DNA of 64,000 nt from REDI01 sp038123735 (lineage in GTDB: Bacteria > Myxococcota_A > UBA796 > GCA-2862545). This document shows, piece after piece, positions 16,112 through 24,108 of this stretch. A program made the translations under genes and the position numbers. The notes beneath the pieces are model-generated. The model searched no databases and had not been told where the DNA came from. It saw only the letters and a list, made by a program, of their open reading frames with translations. The stretch lies in assembly GCA_038123735.1 (NCBI GenBank), contig JAYPAP010000002.1:62001-126000 (forward strand), read 5' to 3'. Positions within the stretch are counted from its first letter, which is position 1. Every line of letters begins with the position of its first letter.

Positions 16112-17726
16112 TCATCGCCCGCCGGCCCTGAGCCGTTGCAGACGAAAACGAAACGCAGCCAAAAACCCCATAACGAGGGTAAACAGCGGAATGAGGAAGA
16201 GCCCAACGCCGATGAATCGCCACTGCTGAGCATCGCTCAACACGAGCTGTTGGGCCGTCGCCGACTCCACGCCCAGTTGCGCCTCGTCAGACAACATCCA
16301 ACTGATCGCATTGAGCAACAAGTCTCCGTTGCCAGCGATAGACGACAGGGCATTGCTGCCGATATCCGAGTCTCCGATCACGACGACGCGACCTTGACCG
16401 CCAAACGCCGCAGCCCGCTCACTGGCCGCCATCAACACGAGCGGCCCCAGTACTTCGCCTTCATCCGGCGATGGGGACTCCGTCCCGAGTAGATCCAACG
16501 AGGTCTCACTCCAGCTCCGTTCGCTGCTCGAAAGCCACCCTTGCGGAGACCAACTACCCGCCTCAGCATCGACCTGAAATGCGACGGGCCACCGCACGGT
16601 GACCTGCATTCCTCGCGGCATCACCGGGTGGTCCGCCTGCTGCGCCGCACCGTATACATAGCGCNNNNNNNNNNTATACATAGAGCAGCTCCCCGGAAGG
16701 CGTTCCGACCACATTGGATGGTTCATTCTCGAGGACCACCCCGGCAACCCGTCGAATGCCCACCGCATTCAGAACCCCATCGAAGGCTGCGAGCTCCCCA
16801 CCCTCGGGATTCACGCTATCTAGCACCAAAAATGCTGAGCCACCGCCGGATACATACGTCTCGAGCGCCTTCGATTCGGCGGGCAACCATCCGCCCCGTG
16901 AACCGACCACCATGACCGCCTCACACCCCTCCGGTACCCGCCCGGTTGCGAGGGACTCCTCGGTCACCACCACGTTTCGATCCTCGAGACGAACGATGAG
17001 CGAGCCCCACCCCTCACCGGATTGCTCATCGTCCGGGTCCCGCTCCTGATGACCTACGATCCAGCATATCCGACGGTCTTCTTCGCTCTTCAAGCGCACG
17101 ATGGCATTGATGATGGCGGTTTCATCCCAGCGAGACTCCAGTCGACGACGACGCTGTCCGTACACCAGAATGACCGCCCCACGTTCCGACAAGCGGTCCA
17201 CTTCATCCCGGCCAGTCGCGCGCGTGATCTGCTGCATCAAGCCCGGCTGAGTCAGCGGATTCACAGAGACCACCGACAGCGATCCGGCCGCCCGTTCTAG
17301 GCGCTCGAAGAGCTGCGTCACCTTCGCACGCTCGGGGCTCGCACTCGAGAACACGAGATAGGCGGTGAGATCTCCCTCCAGCGACTGGAGCACATTTCTG
17401 CTGCGCGACGACAGCGAGTTCTTTCCATCTCGCGAGAAGTCGAACTCCTGCTCCCACTCCATCGACGTCGCCACCGCGAATCCACCACCGACCGCAGTGA
17501 GTACAACGAGCAGTGCGGAGACCAACGCCGCCTGGGCATCCGTTCGCGGCGCATGATCGTCGGCCGAGTCTAAGAAGGCGTACAAGCACAACAAGACAGC
17601 ACCACCGATCGCGCTCCCTTGCGCCCACACACTCAACGCGCCCGCCTGCCACCACAGCAGCGCAAACGCCGCCACCAGGACCCCGCCGGCCACTCCGGCG
17701 CCCCGCACCAGCAACCGCGTGGTCAT
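16112..17726 (-). CDS. GldG-like auxiliary protein of an ABC export system (interrupted by an assembly gap)
   Basis: Membrane-anchored GldG/ABC-2 auxiliary protein. Two N-terminal membrane helices (to residue about 55), then a soluble periplasmic region (FDFSRDGKNSLSSRSRNVL near residue 95, ICWIVGHQERDPDDEQ, EAVMVVGSRGGWLPAESK, GRVVVIGDSDIGSN), and a final membrane helix near the C-terminus. Ten Ns at 16665-16674 split it into two frames. The two flanks share CTATGTATA, and joining them gives one continuous frame through LLYVYGAAQQADHP, so the gene is intact. The ATG overlaps the permease stop (ATGA) behind AGGAGG. Family members work with a GldA-like ATPase and GldF-like permease; gliding is known only in Bacteroidota, and the substrate here is unknown. 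Confidence 0.88.
16665..16674. other. assembly gap (10 N) in the GldG-like gene
   Basis: On the minus strand the flanks are ...GCTGCTCTATGTATA and GCGCTATGTATACGG..., sharing nine bases. Collapsing them restores the reading frame, so the gap probably hides nothing. Confidence 0.9.
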
Positions 17727-18472
17727 CCGCGCCTCCTGAACTCAAGGCGCTGCGCCGCGGCAAATGCGGTTACACCGAACCATACCGCAAAATATACGAG
17801 GTCGGACAACCGGAGGACGCCACTCTGCAGCCCGACCACATGCATGTTCGGCGCGAGCGCCCTGATCCAGTCTGGAACGCCAAAGTCCCCCATTCCAGCC
17901 AGCAAATATAGACCGAAGGCAACGGCCACGGTACCGACGAAGGCCACCGCCTGATGCCGCGTCATCGCACTGATGACGACCCCCAAGCTGACGATCGCAC
18001 ATCCGATGAGCAGCACGCCGAACAGACCACCCGCCATTAGCGCAGGATCCACCTTGGACACCGTGAACAACAACGCCACCGGCCACGCGGACAAGAGCAC
18101 GAGCATCAGCACGAACAGGGCCATGCCTCCAACTTTGGCGACTACAAGTTCCCCCGCAGTCAATGGGCTCGCAAGCAGAAGTTCCAGGGTGCCTCCGCGG
18201 GCCTCACCGGCGAAGCTTCGCATGCTGAGCGCAGGGCCAAAGAACAAAAGAAGGAGCGCTAAAAAATTGAAGTATGGAGTGAGAAGGTGGTCTTGGAGGG
18301 TCAGCCCGGATGCCGCCCAGGGCGACTCAACCGTCTGCGCGCTCAGCTCCACGTAGCCGGTGATCAGCACCATCCACGCCACACCACCGATCAAGCAAAA
18401 TACGCCAGCCATGACCCAACCGGTTGGCCGCCACGCGAGTTCGGTGAATGTTCGCCAGAGAAGTGCGCTCAT
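17723..18472 (-). CDS. ABC-2 type transporter permease (GldF-like)
   Basis: Inner-membrane permease of 249 residues with six predicted membrane helices, typical of the ABC-2/GldF family. The conserved cytoplasmic loop after the second helix, MRSFAGEARGGTLELLLASPLT, is characteristic (here E-x-R-x-GTLELLL-SP). It would form the channel with the ATPase encoded just upstream and work with the GldG-like protein downstream. The ATG overlaps the ATPase stop (ATGA) and has GGAGG in front. The stop likewise overlaps the next start, so all three products are probably made in fixed ratio. Confidence 0.92.
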   Translation of the reverse strand: MSALLWRTFTELAWRPTGWVMAGVFCLIGGVAWMVLITGYVELSAQTVESPWAASGLTLQDHLLTPYFNFLALLLLFFGPALSMRSFAGEARGGTLELLLASPLTAGELVVAKVGGMALFVLMLVLLSAWPVALLFTVSKVDPALMAGGLFGVLLIGCAIVSLGVVISAMTRHQAVAFVGTVAVAFGLYLLAGMGDFGVPDWIRALAPNMHVVGLQSGVLRLSDLVYFAVWFGVTAFAAAQRLEFRRRG

Positions 18473-19368
18473 GACGCCTCCGTGGCTTCGAGGAATACCG
18501 CCTCAAGATCGCGCTCGGACCTCAGCTCAAGCAGCCCAAACTCCGCCGCTGCCGTAGCACATATTGCGCGCACATCCGTGGTTGCTCGCACCTTCCAGCG
18601 ACCGACCGATAGGCGCTCAACGCTCTCTACCTGTTCGATCTCACCCAAGTGGACAGACAAGTCCACCTCACGGTCCTGCAGCTGGATCACAAAGGTATGA
18701 CGCGAAGCCCCGATGGCATCGACGCCCCCAGAAGCGACCAGTTGCCCACGTTCAATCACGAGAGCCTGATCGCATAAGGCCTGGATTTCCGCCAGGATAT
18801 GCGTCGATAGGATCACCGCAACCCCATCATCAGCCAACGACCGGAGCATTTCCAACGTGTGTTTACGTTGGCCTGGGTCCAACCCCGAGAGGGGCTCATC
18901 CAGGAGCAGGAGCCGGGGGCGGTGCACGATCGCCTGTGCGATCCCTAGCCTCTGTAAAAACCCCTTCGAAAGGGCGCTCACAGGCGACAGCTCACGGCCT
19001 GCGAGACCGGTGAGGTCCATCGAACGCGCCACCGCACCGCGCACATCCCGAATCCCTCGCAATCCGGCCACGAAGCGGAGATATTCCTCCACCCCCATGT
19101 CTGGATAAACTGGCGGCCTTTCTGGTAAATAACCCACCGCGCGCCGCGCCTCTCGAGCCTCGGATACCACATTGTGACCCGCGATCAGCGCCTGACCGGA
19201 TGTTGGGTGAAGCGTGCCGGCAAGCATCCGCATGGTCGTCGTTTTTCCGGCCCCATTCTTCCCGATAAATCCCACGATCTGTCCGGATTCAACCGAAAAG
19301 TCGAGCGCCCGTACCGCCTCCGTGGCGCCAAAACTCCGGCTCAACTTTTCCGCAATAACGAGGCTCAA
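18469..19368 (-). CDS. ABC transporter ATP-binding protein (GldA-like)
   Basis: Nucleotide-binding subunit of about 300 residues. Walker A GKNGAGKTTT, the Q-loop region GYLPERPPVY, the variant signature LSKGFLQRLGIAQA, Walker B LLLLDEPLSGLDP and the H-loop STHIL are all present, followed by a C-terminal regulatory extension of about 80 residues. The LSKG-x2-QR signature is the form used by ABC-2 exporters of the GldA/NatA type. The TTG at 19368 is proposed as start: it overlaps the TGA of the kinase gene (TTGA) and begins just before the ATPase fold. The frame extends a further 34 codons upstream into the kinase gene, without support. There is no strong ribosome binding site, so translation probably depends on coupling to the kinase. 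Confidence 0.9.
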   Translation of the reverse strand: MSLVIAEKLSRSFGATEAVRALDFSVESGQIVGFIGKNGAGKTTTMRMLAGTLHPTSGQALIAGHNVVSEAREARRAVGYLPERPPVYPDMGVEEYLRFVAGLRGIRDVRGAVARSMDLTGLAGRELSPVSALSKGFLQRLGIAQAIVHRPRLLLLDEPLSGLDPGQRKHTLEMLRSLADDGVAVILSTHILAEIQALCDQALVIERGQLVASGGVDAIGASRHTFVIQLQDREVDLSVHLGEIEQVESVERLSVGRWKVRATTDVRAICATAAAEFGLLELRSERDLEAVFLEATEAS

Positions 19369-20753
19369 TTTTCTATATCCGTACAGGCAGGGGAAGAACG
19401 CCCATCGATGGAGAGGCGACCATCGAGCAGTCGCCCGATCTTCGAGCTCCCATCCACCGTAAATACGCAACTCGACCGACGCCCATCTTCTTCCAAATAT
19501 GCTCGGTGGAGACCCGGCGAAAGTGCCAAGGAGCCATTGCCCTCAATTGCCTGGTCTCCCACGCGGAGCTTCATGGAGTCGGCGATGTAAAAGTCGATCT
19601 CTACCCGCTCGTCCGGCACAACGTCGGACTCTGTGGACGTCACCTCTCCAGCACTCTGGATCACAACAACCACCACCAACGCCATCAATACCAAGGCCAA
19701 ACCGAGCAATACCGCCAGTGGAATCACCACGTATGCCAAGCCCCAGTCCGATGGCCCCTTCTGCTGCTCGGTCACCTCACGAAGGAAGGCCGATTCACTC
19801 GGCTCGGATACGGCCTCATCAGGCGATAATCTTGGCCTCGCCTCATAAAGTGGCCGCACCGATGCTTGGGCAAAAGCAGGAAGCGAGATCGAGGCGCGTT
19901 CATGCACCGACCGAATGCAGGACTTGAGCTCGACCGCCGCACGCATCGCCGACGGCCGGTCCTCTCGGTTATAGGCACACATACGAGCAATGACGCTACG
20001 AACATGCTCGAGTCCCTGTTCAGACATCGTGGGAATTTGTAGCTTTCTAAGCTGGGTCTCTAGTGCCTGCTCATGCGCCACCGGGTTGATTGACAAACGC
20101 AACATTCGCCCCGTCAACAACTCAAAGAGCGACATCCCCGCCGAAAATACATCGACGGAGGGGTCGTCGAGGATCCCATCCAGTCGCTCCGGTGCCATGT
20201 ACGGGCGACTCCCCAAGACGACCGACTCGGTATGCGCCTCTCGCCCCGAAAACTCTCCCCGGGCGATCCCAAAATCGACCACCTTCAGGTCGCCATACAC
20301 CGAGAGAAGCATGTTGGATGGCTTAATATCTCGGTGAATCACCCGCAGGGGCTTCCCGTCTTGGCCCGCGGCCTCGTTGTATGCGAAATGAAGCGCTCCC
20401 AGCGTGAGGCGGATGGCCTCAAACGCGACGGTGGCTGGGACCCCGTCCTCAAAGCGCTTCAATAGCTGGTCGAGCGAGATGCCTTCCACCATCTCCATCA
20501 CGATGGTGGGGCGCCCGCCCAGCTCCACCAAGCCTTCCACCCGCACGATGTTGGGGTGATGGAGCTTGGCCATCAGCCGGGCCTCATCCCGGGTGCGGTT
20601 CATGATCTTATAGTTCTGGGTATACGCGCCCTTTAGAATCTTGAGCGCAACCAACGAGTTCGCCGACCGACCGACCCGGCGCGCCACACAAACGGTGCCG
20701 AAAGACCCTTCTCCGAGGATCTCCGTGATCTGAAATGGCTCTGACCCGCTCAT
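19365..20753 (-). CDS. membrane-anchored Ser/Thr protein kinase
   Basis: Eukaryotic-like (Hanks-type) kinase of 462 residues. Present are the glycine loop ILGEGSFGTV, the ATP-binding lysine in VALKIL, the catalytic loop VIHRDIKPSN, DFG in VVDFGIARG, and APE in MAPERLDG. The kinase domain ends near residue 280. One long membrane helix follows at about 338-362, and the last 80 residues are periplasmic with a beta-rich PEGA-like segment (EIDFYIADSMKLRVGDQAIE). It may sense an envelope signal. The gene is first in a tightly overlapping set with the ABC ATPase, permease and GldG-like protein, suggesting that phosphorylation controls that exporter; this is inference. The ATG at 20753 has only a weak ribosome binding site. 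Confidence 0.93.
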   Translation of the reverse strand: MSGSEPFQITEILGEGSFGTVCVARRVGRSANSLVALKILKGAYTQNYKIMNRTRDEARLMAKLHHPNIVRVEGLVELGGRPTIVMEMVEGISLDQLLKRFEDGVPATVAFEAIRLTLGALHFAYNEAAGQDGKPLRVIHRDIKPSNMLLSVYGDLKVVDFGIARGEFSGREAHTESVVLGSRPYMAPERLDGILDDPSVDVFSAGMSLFELLTGRMLRLSINPVAHEQALETQLRKLQIPTMSEQGLEHVRSVIARMCAYNREDRPSAMRAAVELKSCIRSVHERASISLPAFAQASVRPLYEARPRLSPDEAVSEPSESAFLREVTEQQKGPSDWGLAYVVIPLAVLLGLALVLMALVVVVVIQSAGEVTSTESDVVPDERVEIDFYIADSMKLRVGDQAIEGNGSLALSPGLHRAYLEEDGRRSSCVFTVDGSSKIGRLLDGRLSIDGRSSPACTDIEN

Positions 20754-20818
20754 CCGTTCTCAGGCTCCAATTCCGGGACTATACCGCCTGGAGCCTCGAT
20801 GACCACCCCAGCCGCCGC

Positions 20819-21406
20819 TTACTTCGCCTCGGCTCGCTCACGGATGGCTTGAACTTGGCCCTTCAACGAACTCCCGGCCAACCATCGTGCGATCCAGCCC
20901 GGGACATTGCGGCCGGTATTGGAGCGGGAAGCATAGAACAGCATCGTGCCCGAACCCTCGGGTCGAACCAGATAATATCCATCCGCACTGATCAGGTCTG
21001 ACTTCTTGGACGGGTCCAGCGCGAACGTACAATACCCGGCATCGCGCCGACACTGATAAAGGAGGTGAAAGACGGTATTGGAGCCCATTACCGTGATGGT
21101 GAACGTTGCCCCAATGACCTCCGGAGAAGGGTCGTGGCGATATCGAGTCACCCCGGTGACCACACTGCTTTCATCTTGGCGCTTCTCGAGATCCATGACC
21201 TCGTCCAGCACCCGCCGCGGGGAGGCCTCTACCCACAAGATGGCGGTCGCTCGCCCGGCTTGCCCGCTCTGCTCGTGCTGAATGACCACTTGTCCCTTGG
21301 CGATCTGCTTGGCCTCATCCTCAGAAATGCTCGGTGGACTGGGCGGGGTCGCGTATGCAATTATGTTGGACAAAAGCAGATAACCACTCAGAAGTACGAT
21401 GCGCAT
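20819..21406 (-). CDS. exported START/SRPBCC-like lipid-binding protein
   Basis: A 195-residue protein with an N-terminal signal (MRIVLLSGYLLLSNIIAYA, cleavage before TPPSP) and a START/polyketide-cyclase-like fold: ILWVEASPRRVLDEVMDLEK matches the conserved first strand and helix, VTGVTRYR the next strand, and WIARWLAGSSLKGQVQAIRE the long C-terminal helix that closes the cavity. Such domains bind lipids or other hydrophobic ligands; here it would do so in the periplasm. It follows the rhomboid gene by six bases and precedes the kinase gene by 65 bases on the same strand, so the three may be one transcript. Confidence 0.82.
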   Translation of the reverse strand: MRIVLLSGYLLLSNIIAYATPPSPPSISEDEAKQIAKGQVVIQHEQSGQAGRATAILWVEASPRRVLDEVMDLEKRQDESSVVTGVTRYRHDPSPEVIGATFTITVMGSNTVFHLLYQCRRDAGYCTFALDPSKKSDLISADGYYLVRPEGSGTMLFYASRSNTGRNVPGWIARWLAGSSLKGQVQAIRERAEAK

Positions 21407-21412
21407 TGGTCG

Positions 21413-22438
21413 CTACCACTTGGGATGGATTCGGTGACTCACGAGGCCCCATAGCCCACCAGACAATAGGCCGACCAAGTGTGCAATGTTCGCGATAGGC
21501 CCTGCAACGCCCACCGTTACCGTAGTTCCTAAGTATTGATTGTAGGCTGGCTGTCCGGCAAAGCAGATCAGAAGCCACAGCACCAGGAAGAAGACGGTAC
21601 CCGAAGGTAGGCCTAGGCCGCCAAACTTATCCACATAGCTCTTAGCGACGATGTAGCCGAATAGGCCATACAGCACGCCAGATAGCCCGCCCGCAACGGG
21701 ACCGCCGAAGTAAATCCGGCCGAACAACCCGAAATCTCCGCCGTTCAACTCCAGTAAGCCGAGCCCCACCACATACTGACCCAGCACACTCGCCACCCCG
21801 GTCAGCAGGACCAGCCAAGCCAGTTGAGCCGAACCCTTCCGGGTCTCGATCAGGCGGCCGAACATCAAAAACCAATACACGTTGAAGCCGAGGTGAAAGA
21901 GGCCGCCGCTATGCACCAAGACCGGGGAGAGCAGTCGCCAAATTTCTCCGCTCCGAACCGAATGAAGGAAGTTCACCGACCACGGCTCGCCCGCCATCAC
22001 GATGTCCCACTCTTCCACCATCAGCCAGCTCACTCGCTCCGCGGCAGGCAGTTGGGTGATGGCGTCGGCGAGGGCACCCAGACTGCCGATCCCCGCGTAG
22101 GTTGCCGCCACACTCATCGCGATGACGGCGTAGGTCACTAACCCCGATCCACGGCCCCGCGCCGATCTCGCTTCGGGGGAGACCCGCGGCGCTCGCCGAA
22201 CGCGAACTGGCTGGCGCTCAGGAAATCTGCTTCTCGACTGGTCAACCAGGGCCGCAAGCGCGTCGGAGTCCCCCGACTCGCGCCACCGCTCCAAGAGGGA
22301 ACGCGCGGTGTCCAACTGCTCGTCTCGATCCACCCAAACCGATTGTTCATCCACTGAATAGTCGATGTTCGCGCGCGCGAGAACAGTGCCAAACTGCCTC
22401 GCCTCCGGTTCGCTATCCATGGTCACCAGTCGTCGCAT
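21413..22438 (-). CDS. rhomboid-family intramembrane serine protease (GlpG-like)
   Basis: A 341-residue rhomboid protease. Residues 1-65 resemble the cytoplasmic NRho domain of GlpG (MRRLVTMDSEPEARQFGTVL, WVDRDEQLDTARSLLERW), followed by a basic linker and six or seven membrane helices. The catalytic serine lies in GGLSGVLYGLFG and the catalytic histidine in NIAHLVGLLSGG, with the conserved asparagine-containing helix in HLGFNVYWFLMFG. It cleaves membrane proteins within or near their helices; the target is unknown. It is divergent from crcB, with 107 bases between the starts. Confidence 0.92.
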   Translation of the reverse strand: MRRLVTMDSEPEARQFGTVLARANIDYSVDEQSVWVDRDEQLDTARSLLERWRESGDSDALAALVDQSRSRFPERQPVRVRRAPRVSPEARSARGRGSGLVTYAVIAMSVAATYAGIGSLGALADAITQLPAAERVSWLMVEEWDIVMAGEPWSVNFLHSVRSGEIWRLLSPVLVHSGGLFHLGFNVYWFLMFGRLIETRKGSAQLAWLVLLTGVASVLGQYVVGLGLLELNGGDFGLFGRIYFGGPVAGGLSGVLYGLFGYIVAKSYVDKFGGLGLPSGTVFFLVLWLLICFAGQPAYNQYLGTTVTVGVAGPIANIAHLVGLLSGGLWGLVSHRIHPKW

Positions 22439-22545
22439 ACGTAACTGCGCCCTCTTCCAGACCAGGCCGAGGCCCTACTACTCGATCCTGCCCGCGTGGA
22501 CCTATCCTTGACCCACTCACACCACAACCGCCAAGATGACCGGGC

Positions 22546-22902
22546 ATGCAGGTGATGACGCCACTACTGGTCTTTCTCGGGGGCGGCCTTGGAGCTGTGC
22601 TTCGTTGGTCGGTCGGACTCCTCGCCACCGGCTGGTGGGGACCCTGGGTGGCCAATGTGATCGGCAGCTTTCTGCTCGGCGTCATTCTGGCGAGCCCCAT
22701 CCAAGAGCAACGCCTCGTCCTCTTTCTCGCGACGGGGGTGATGGGCGGATTCACCACATACTCCAGTTTCAACGCCGAGGTTGTAGACGCCATCTCCCGC
22801 GGGGCATGGGCCCAAGCTGCCCTCCAACTCACCCTGACCCTCACAGCATGTCTGGGCGCCGGTGGATTGGGACTCTGGCTTCCCACGCTTTGGCAGCGGT
22901 AA
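22546..22902 (+). CDS. crcB: fluoride exporter CrcB/FluC
   Basis: Four-helix membrane protein of 118 residues, the standard length for the Fluc fluoride channel, which works as a dual-topology dimer. The diagnostic segments are present: GGGLGAVLRW, GPWVANVIGSFLLGV and GVMGGFTTYSSFNAEV, including the Asn and Phe residues of the fluoride path and the GGFTT turn that binds the central sodium. No fluoride (crcB) riboswitch is recognisable in the 107 bases upstream. Its stop lies 88 bases before pspA. Confidence 0.95.
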   Translation: MQVMTPLLVFLGGGLGAVLRWSVGLLATGWWGPWVANVIGSFLLGVILASPIQEQRLVLFLATGVMGGFTTYSSFNAEVVDAISRGAWAQAALQLTLTLTACLGAGGLGLWLPTLWQR

Positions 22903-22990
22903 GTCCTCGGATCCCCCACCAATTTTTTCTCCCGGCTTGCCGCTCAAGTACCTCGCGAGTACCTTTGTCAGGTCCCTGGGAGGCCAACTG

Positions 22991-23704
22991 ATGGGCGTAT
23001 TTCAACGACTTACCAACTTGTGGCGCGGATTTCTCTCGCTCTGGATCTCTGACATCGAGACGCGGAACCCTGAAGCCGTCTACGAAGTCGCGATCGAAGA
23101 GCGCATCAAGAAGCACAAAGAGCTCAAAAAGGCGGTCAGCGGTATCGTCTACCTGCGGAACAAGCTCTCTGCCGATCTCGAAGCCAAAGAGGCGATGCTC
23201 AAGGACGTGATGAATCAGCTCCCCGTCGCCCTCGAAGAGGGTGAAGACGAGGTCGCACTCCACCTGATCCAACAAAAAGACGAGTTGACGACCGAGATCG
23301 AATCCATTTCGGCTGAGCTTAAGAAGATCTCTTCGCAAGCGGAAGATGCGAAGAAGGGACTGATCAACTTCCAAGCGGAGATCGAGAAGCTCAAGCGCGA
23401 AAAGAACAAGATGATCGCCAAGAAGGCGAACGCCGAAGCCCGCATCCAAATCCAAGAGAGCCTCGATGGCCTCTCCACGGATGCCGACATCAAAGCGCTG
23501 GACGGTGTGCGGACCCACATCGATAAACTTCAAGCAGAAGCTGACATTGGCTCTGAACTTCAAGGCGATTCTCTCGACACCAAACTCGCCTCGATTCGAG
23601 AAAAAGCAGCGAATGCCTCTGCAAAGAACCAGCTTGAAGCCATGAAAAAACAGCTGGCCGCTAAAAAGGCAGCGGCTGAGGGCAACGTCACGAAGACCAT
23701 GTAG
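22991..23704 (+). CDS. pspA: PspA/IM30-family envelope stress protein
   Basis: A 237-residue protein that is nearly all coiled coil, as in PspA/Vipp1 proteins that polymerise on the inner membrane and protect it under stress. The N-terminal amphipathic helix is MGVFQRLTNLWRGFLSLWIS, followed by the PspA-like helix starting NPEAVYEVAIEERIKKHKEL and long charged heptads rich in Lys, Glu and Ala. The ATG at 22991 has GGAGG eight bases upstream; the open frame reaches back into crcB, but that part is not coding-like. The next gene starts two bases after the stop. Confidence 0.85.
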   Translation: MGVFQRLTNLWRGFLSLWISDIETRNPEAVYEVAIEERIKKHKELKKAVSGIVYLRNKLSADLEAKEAMLKDVMNQLPVALEEGEDEVALHLIQQKDELTTEIESISAELKKISSQAEDAKKGLINFQAEIEKLKREKNKMIAKKANAEARIQIQESLDGLSTDADIKALDGVRTHIDKLQAEADIGSELQGDSLDTKLASIREKAANASAKNQLEAMKKQLAAKKAAAEGNVTKTM

Positions 23705-23706
23705 TC

Positions 23707-24099
23707 ATGGCGATTGACCTCCACGTCTTGCCCGCCAAGAAAGCCGTCGACGAGCAAGCCTTCGTCGACGCGTGGATGGCGCACGACGATGCGGAGCTCC
23801 TCAGTCAGGTGATCTCAGACGCCATCGAGGCCCGCCGTCCCAAGCTCGCGGCTCGCCTGGTACAACTCATCGGTGAACAGGTGGAGATCGAGCCTGGATC
23901 TGCTCTTGAGCGCGCCCAGCAGGCAGCCAATATGCTGGTCCTCCGCGCAAAGGACATCGAACTCTTCAATGCCCTCGACGAAGCCTGGCGAGAGACCCGC
24001 AAGAATCGCATGCGGCGGATCCGCGCCCGTCAGCGGCTAACCGGGCATAACAAGCAATACACGATACCTCGGGTGGGACGGAATCCGCGCAAGCGTTAG
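23707..24099 (+). CDS. small protein coupled to pspA, function unknown
   Basis: A 130-residue soluble protein whose ATG lies two bases after the pspA stop (TAGTCATGG), so translation is probably coupled. It is helical, acidic in the first 90 residues (AFVDAWMAHDDAELLSQVIS) and strongly basic at the C-terminus (RIRARQRLTGHNKQY, GRNPRKR), suggesting nucleic acid or ribosome contact. No known domain is recognised. Position suggests a partner of PspA in membrane stress, but that is guilt by association only. Confidence 0.72.
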   Translation: MAIDLHVLPAKKAVDEQAFVDAWMAHDDAELLSQVISDAIEARRPKLAARLVQLIGEQVEIEPGSALERAQQAANMLVLRAKDIELFNALDEAWRETRKNRMRRIRARQRLTGHNKQYTIPRVGRNPRKR

Positions 24100-24108
24100 C
24101 GGCGCCGC

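Noticed and set aside
22439..22545. Possible fluoride riboswitch ahead of crcB
   Set aside because: The conserved GGNGATGG and CTGATG elements of the crcB motif are absent in either orientation.
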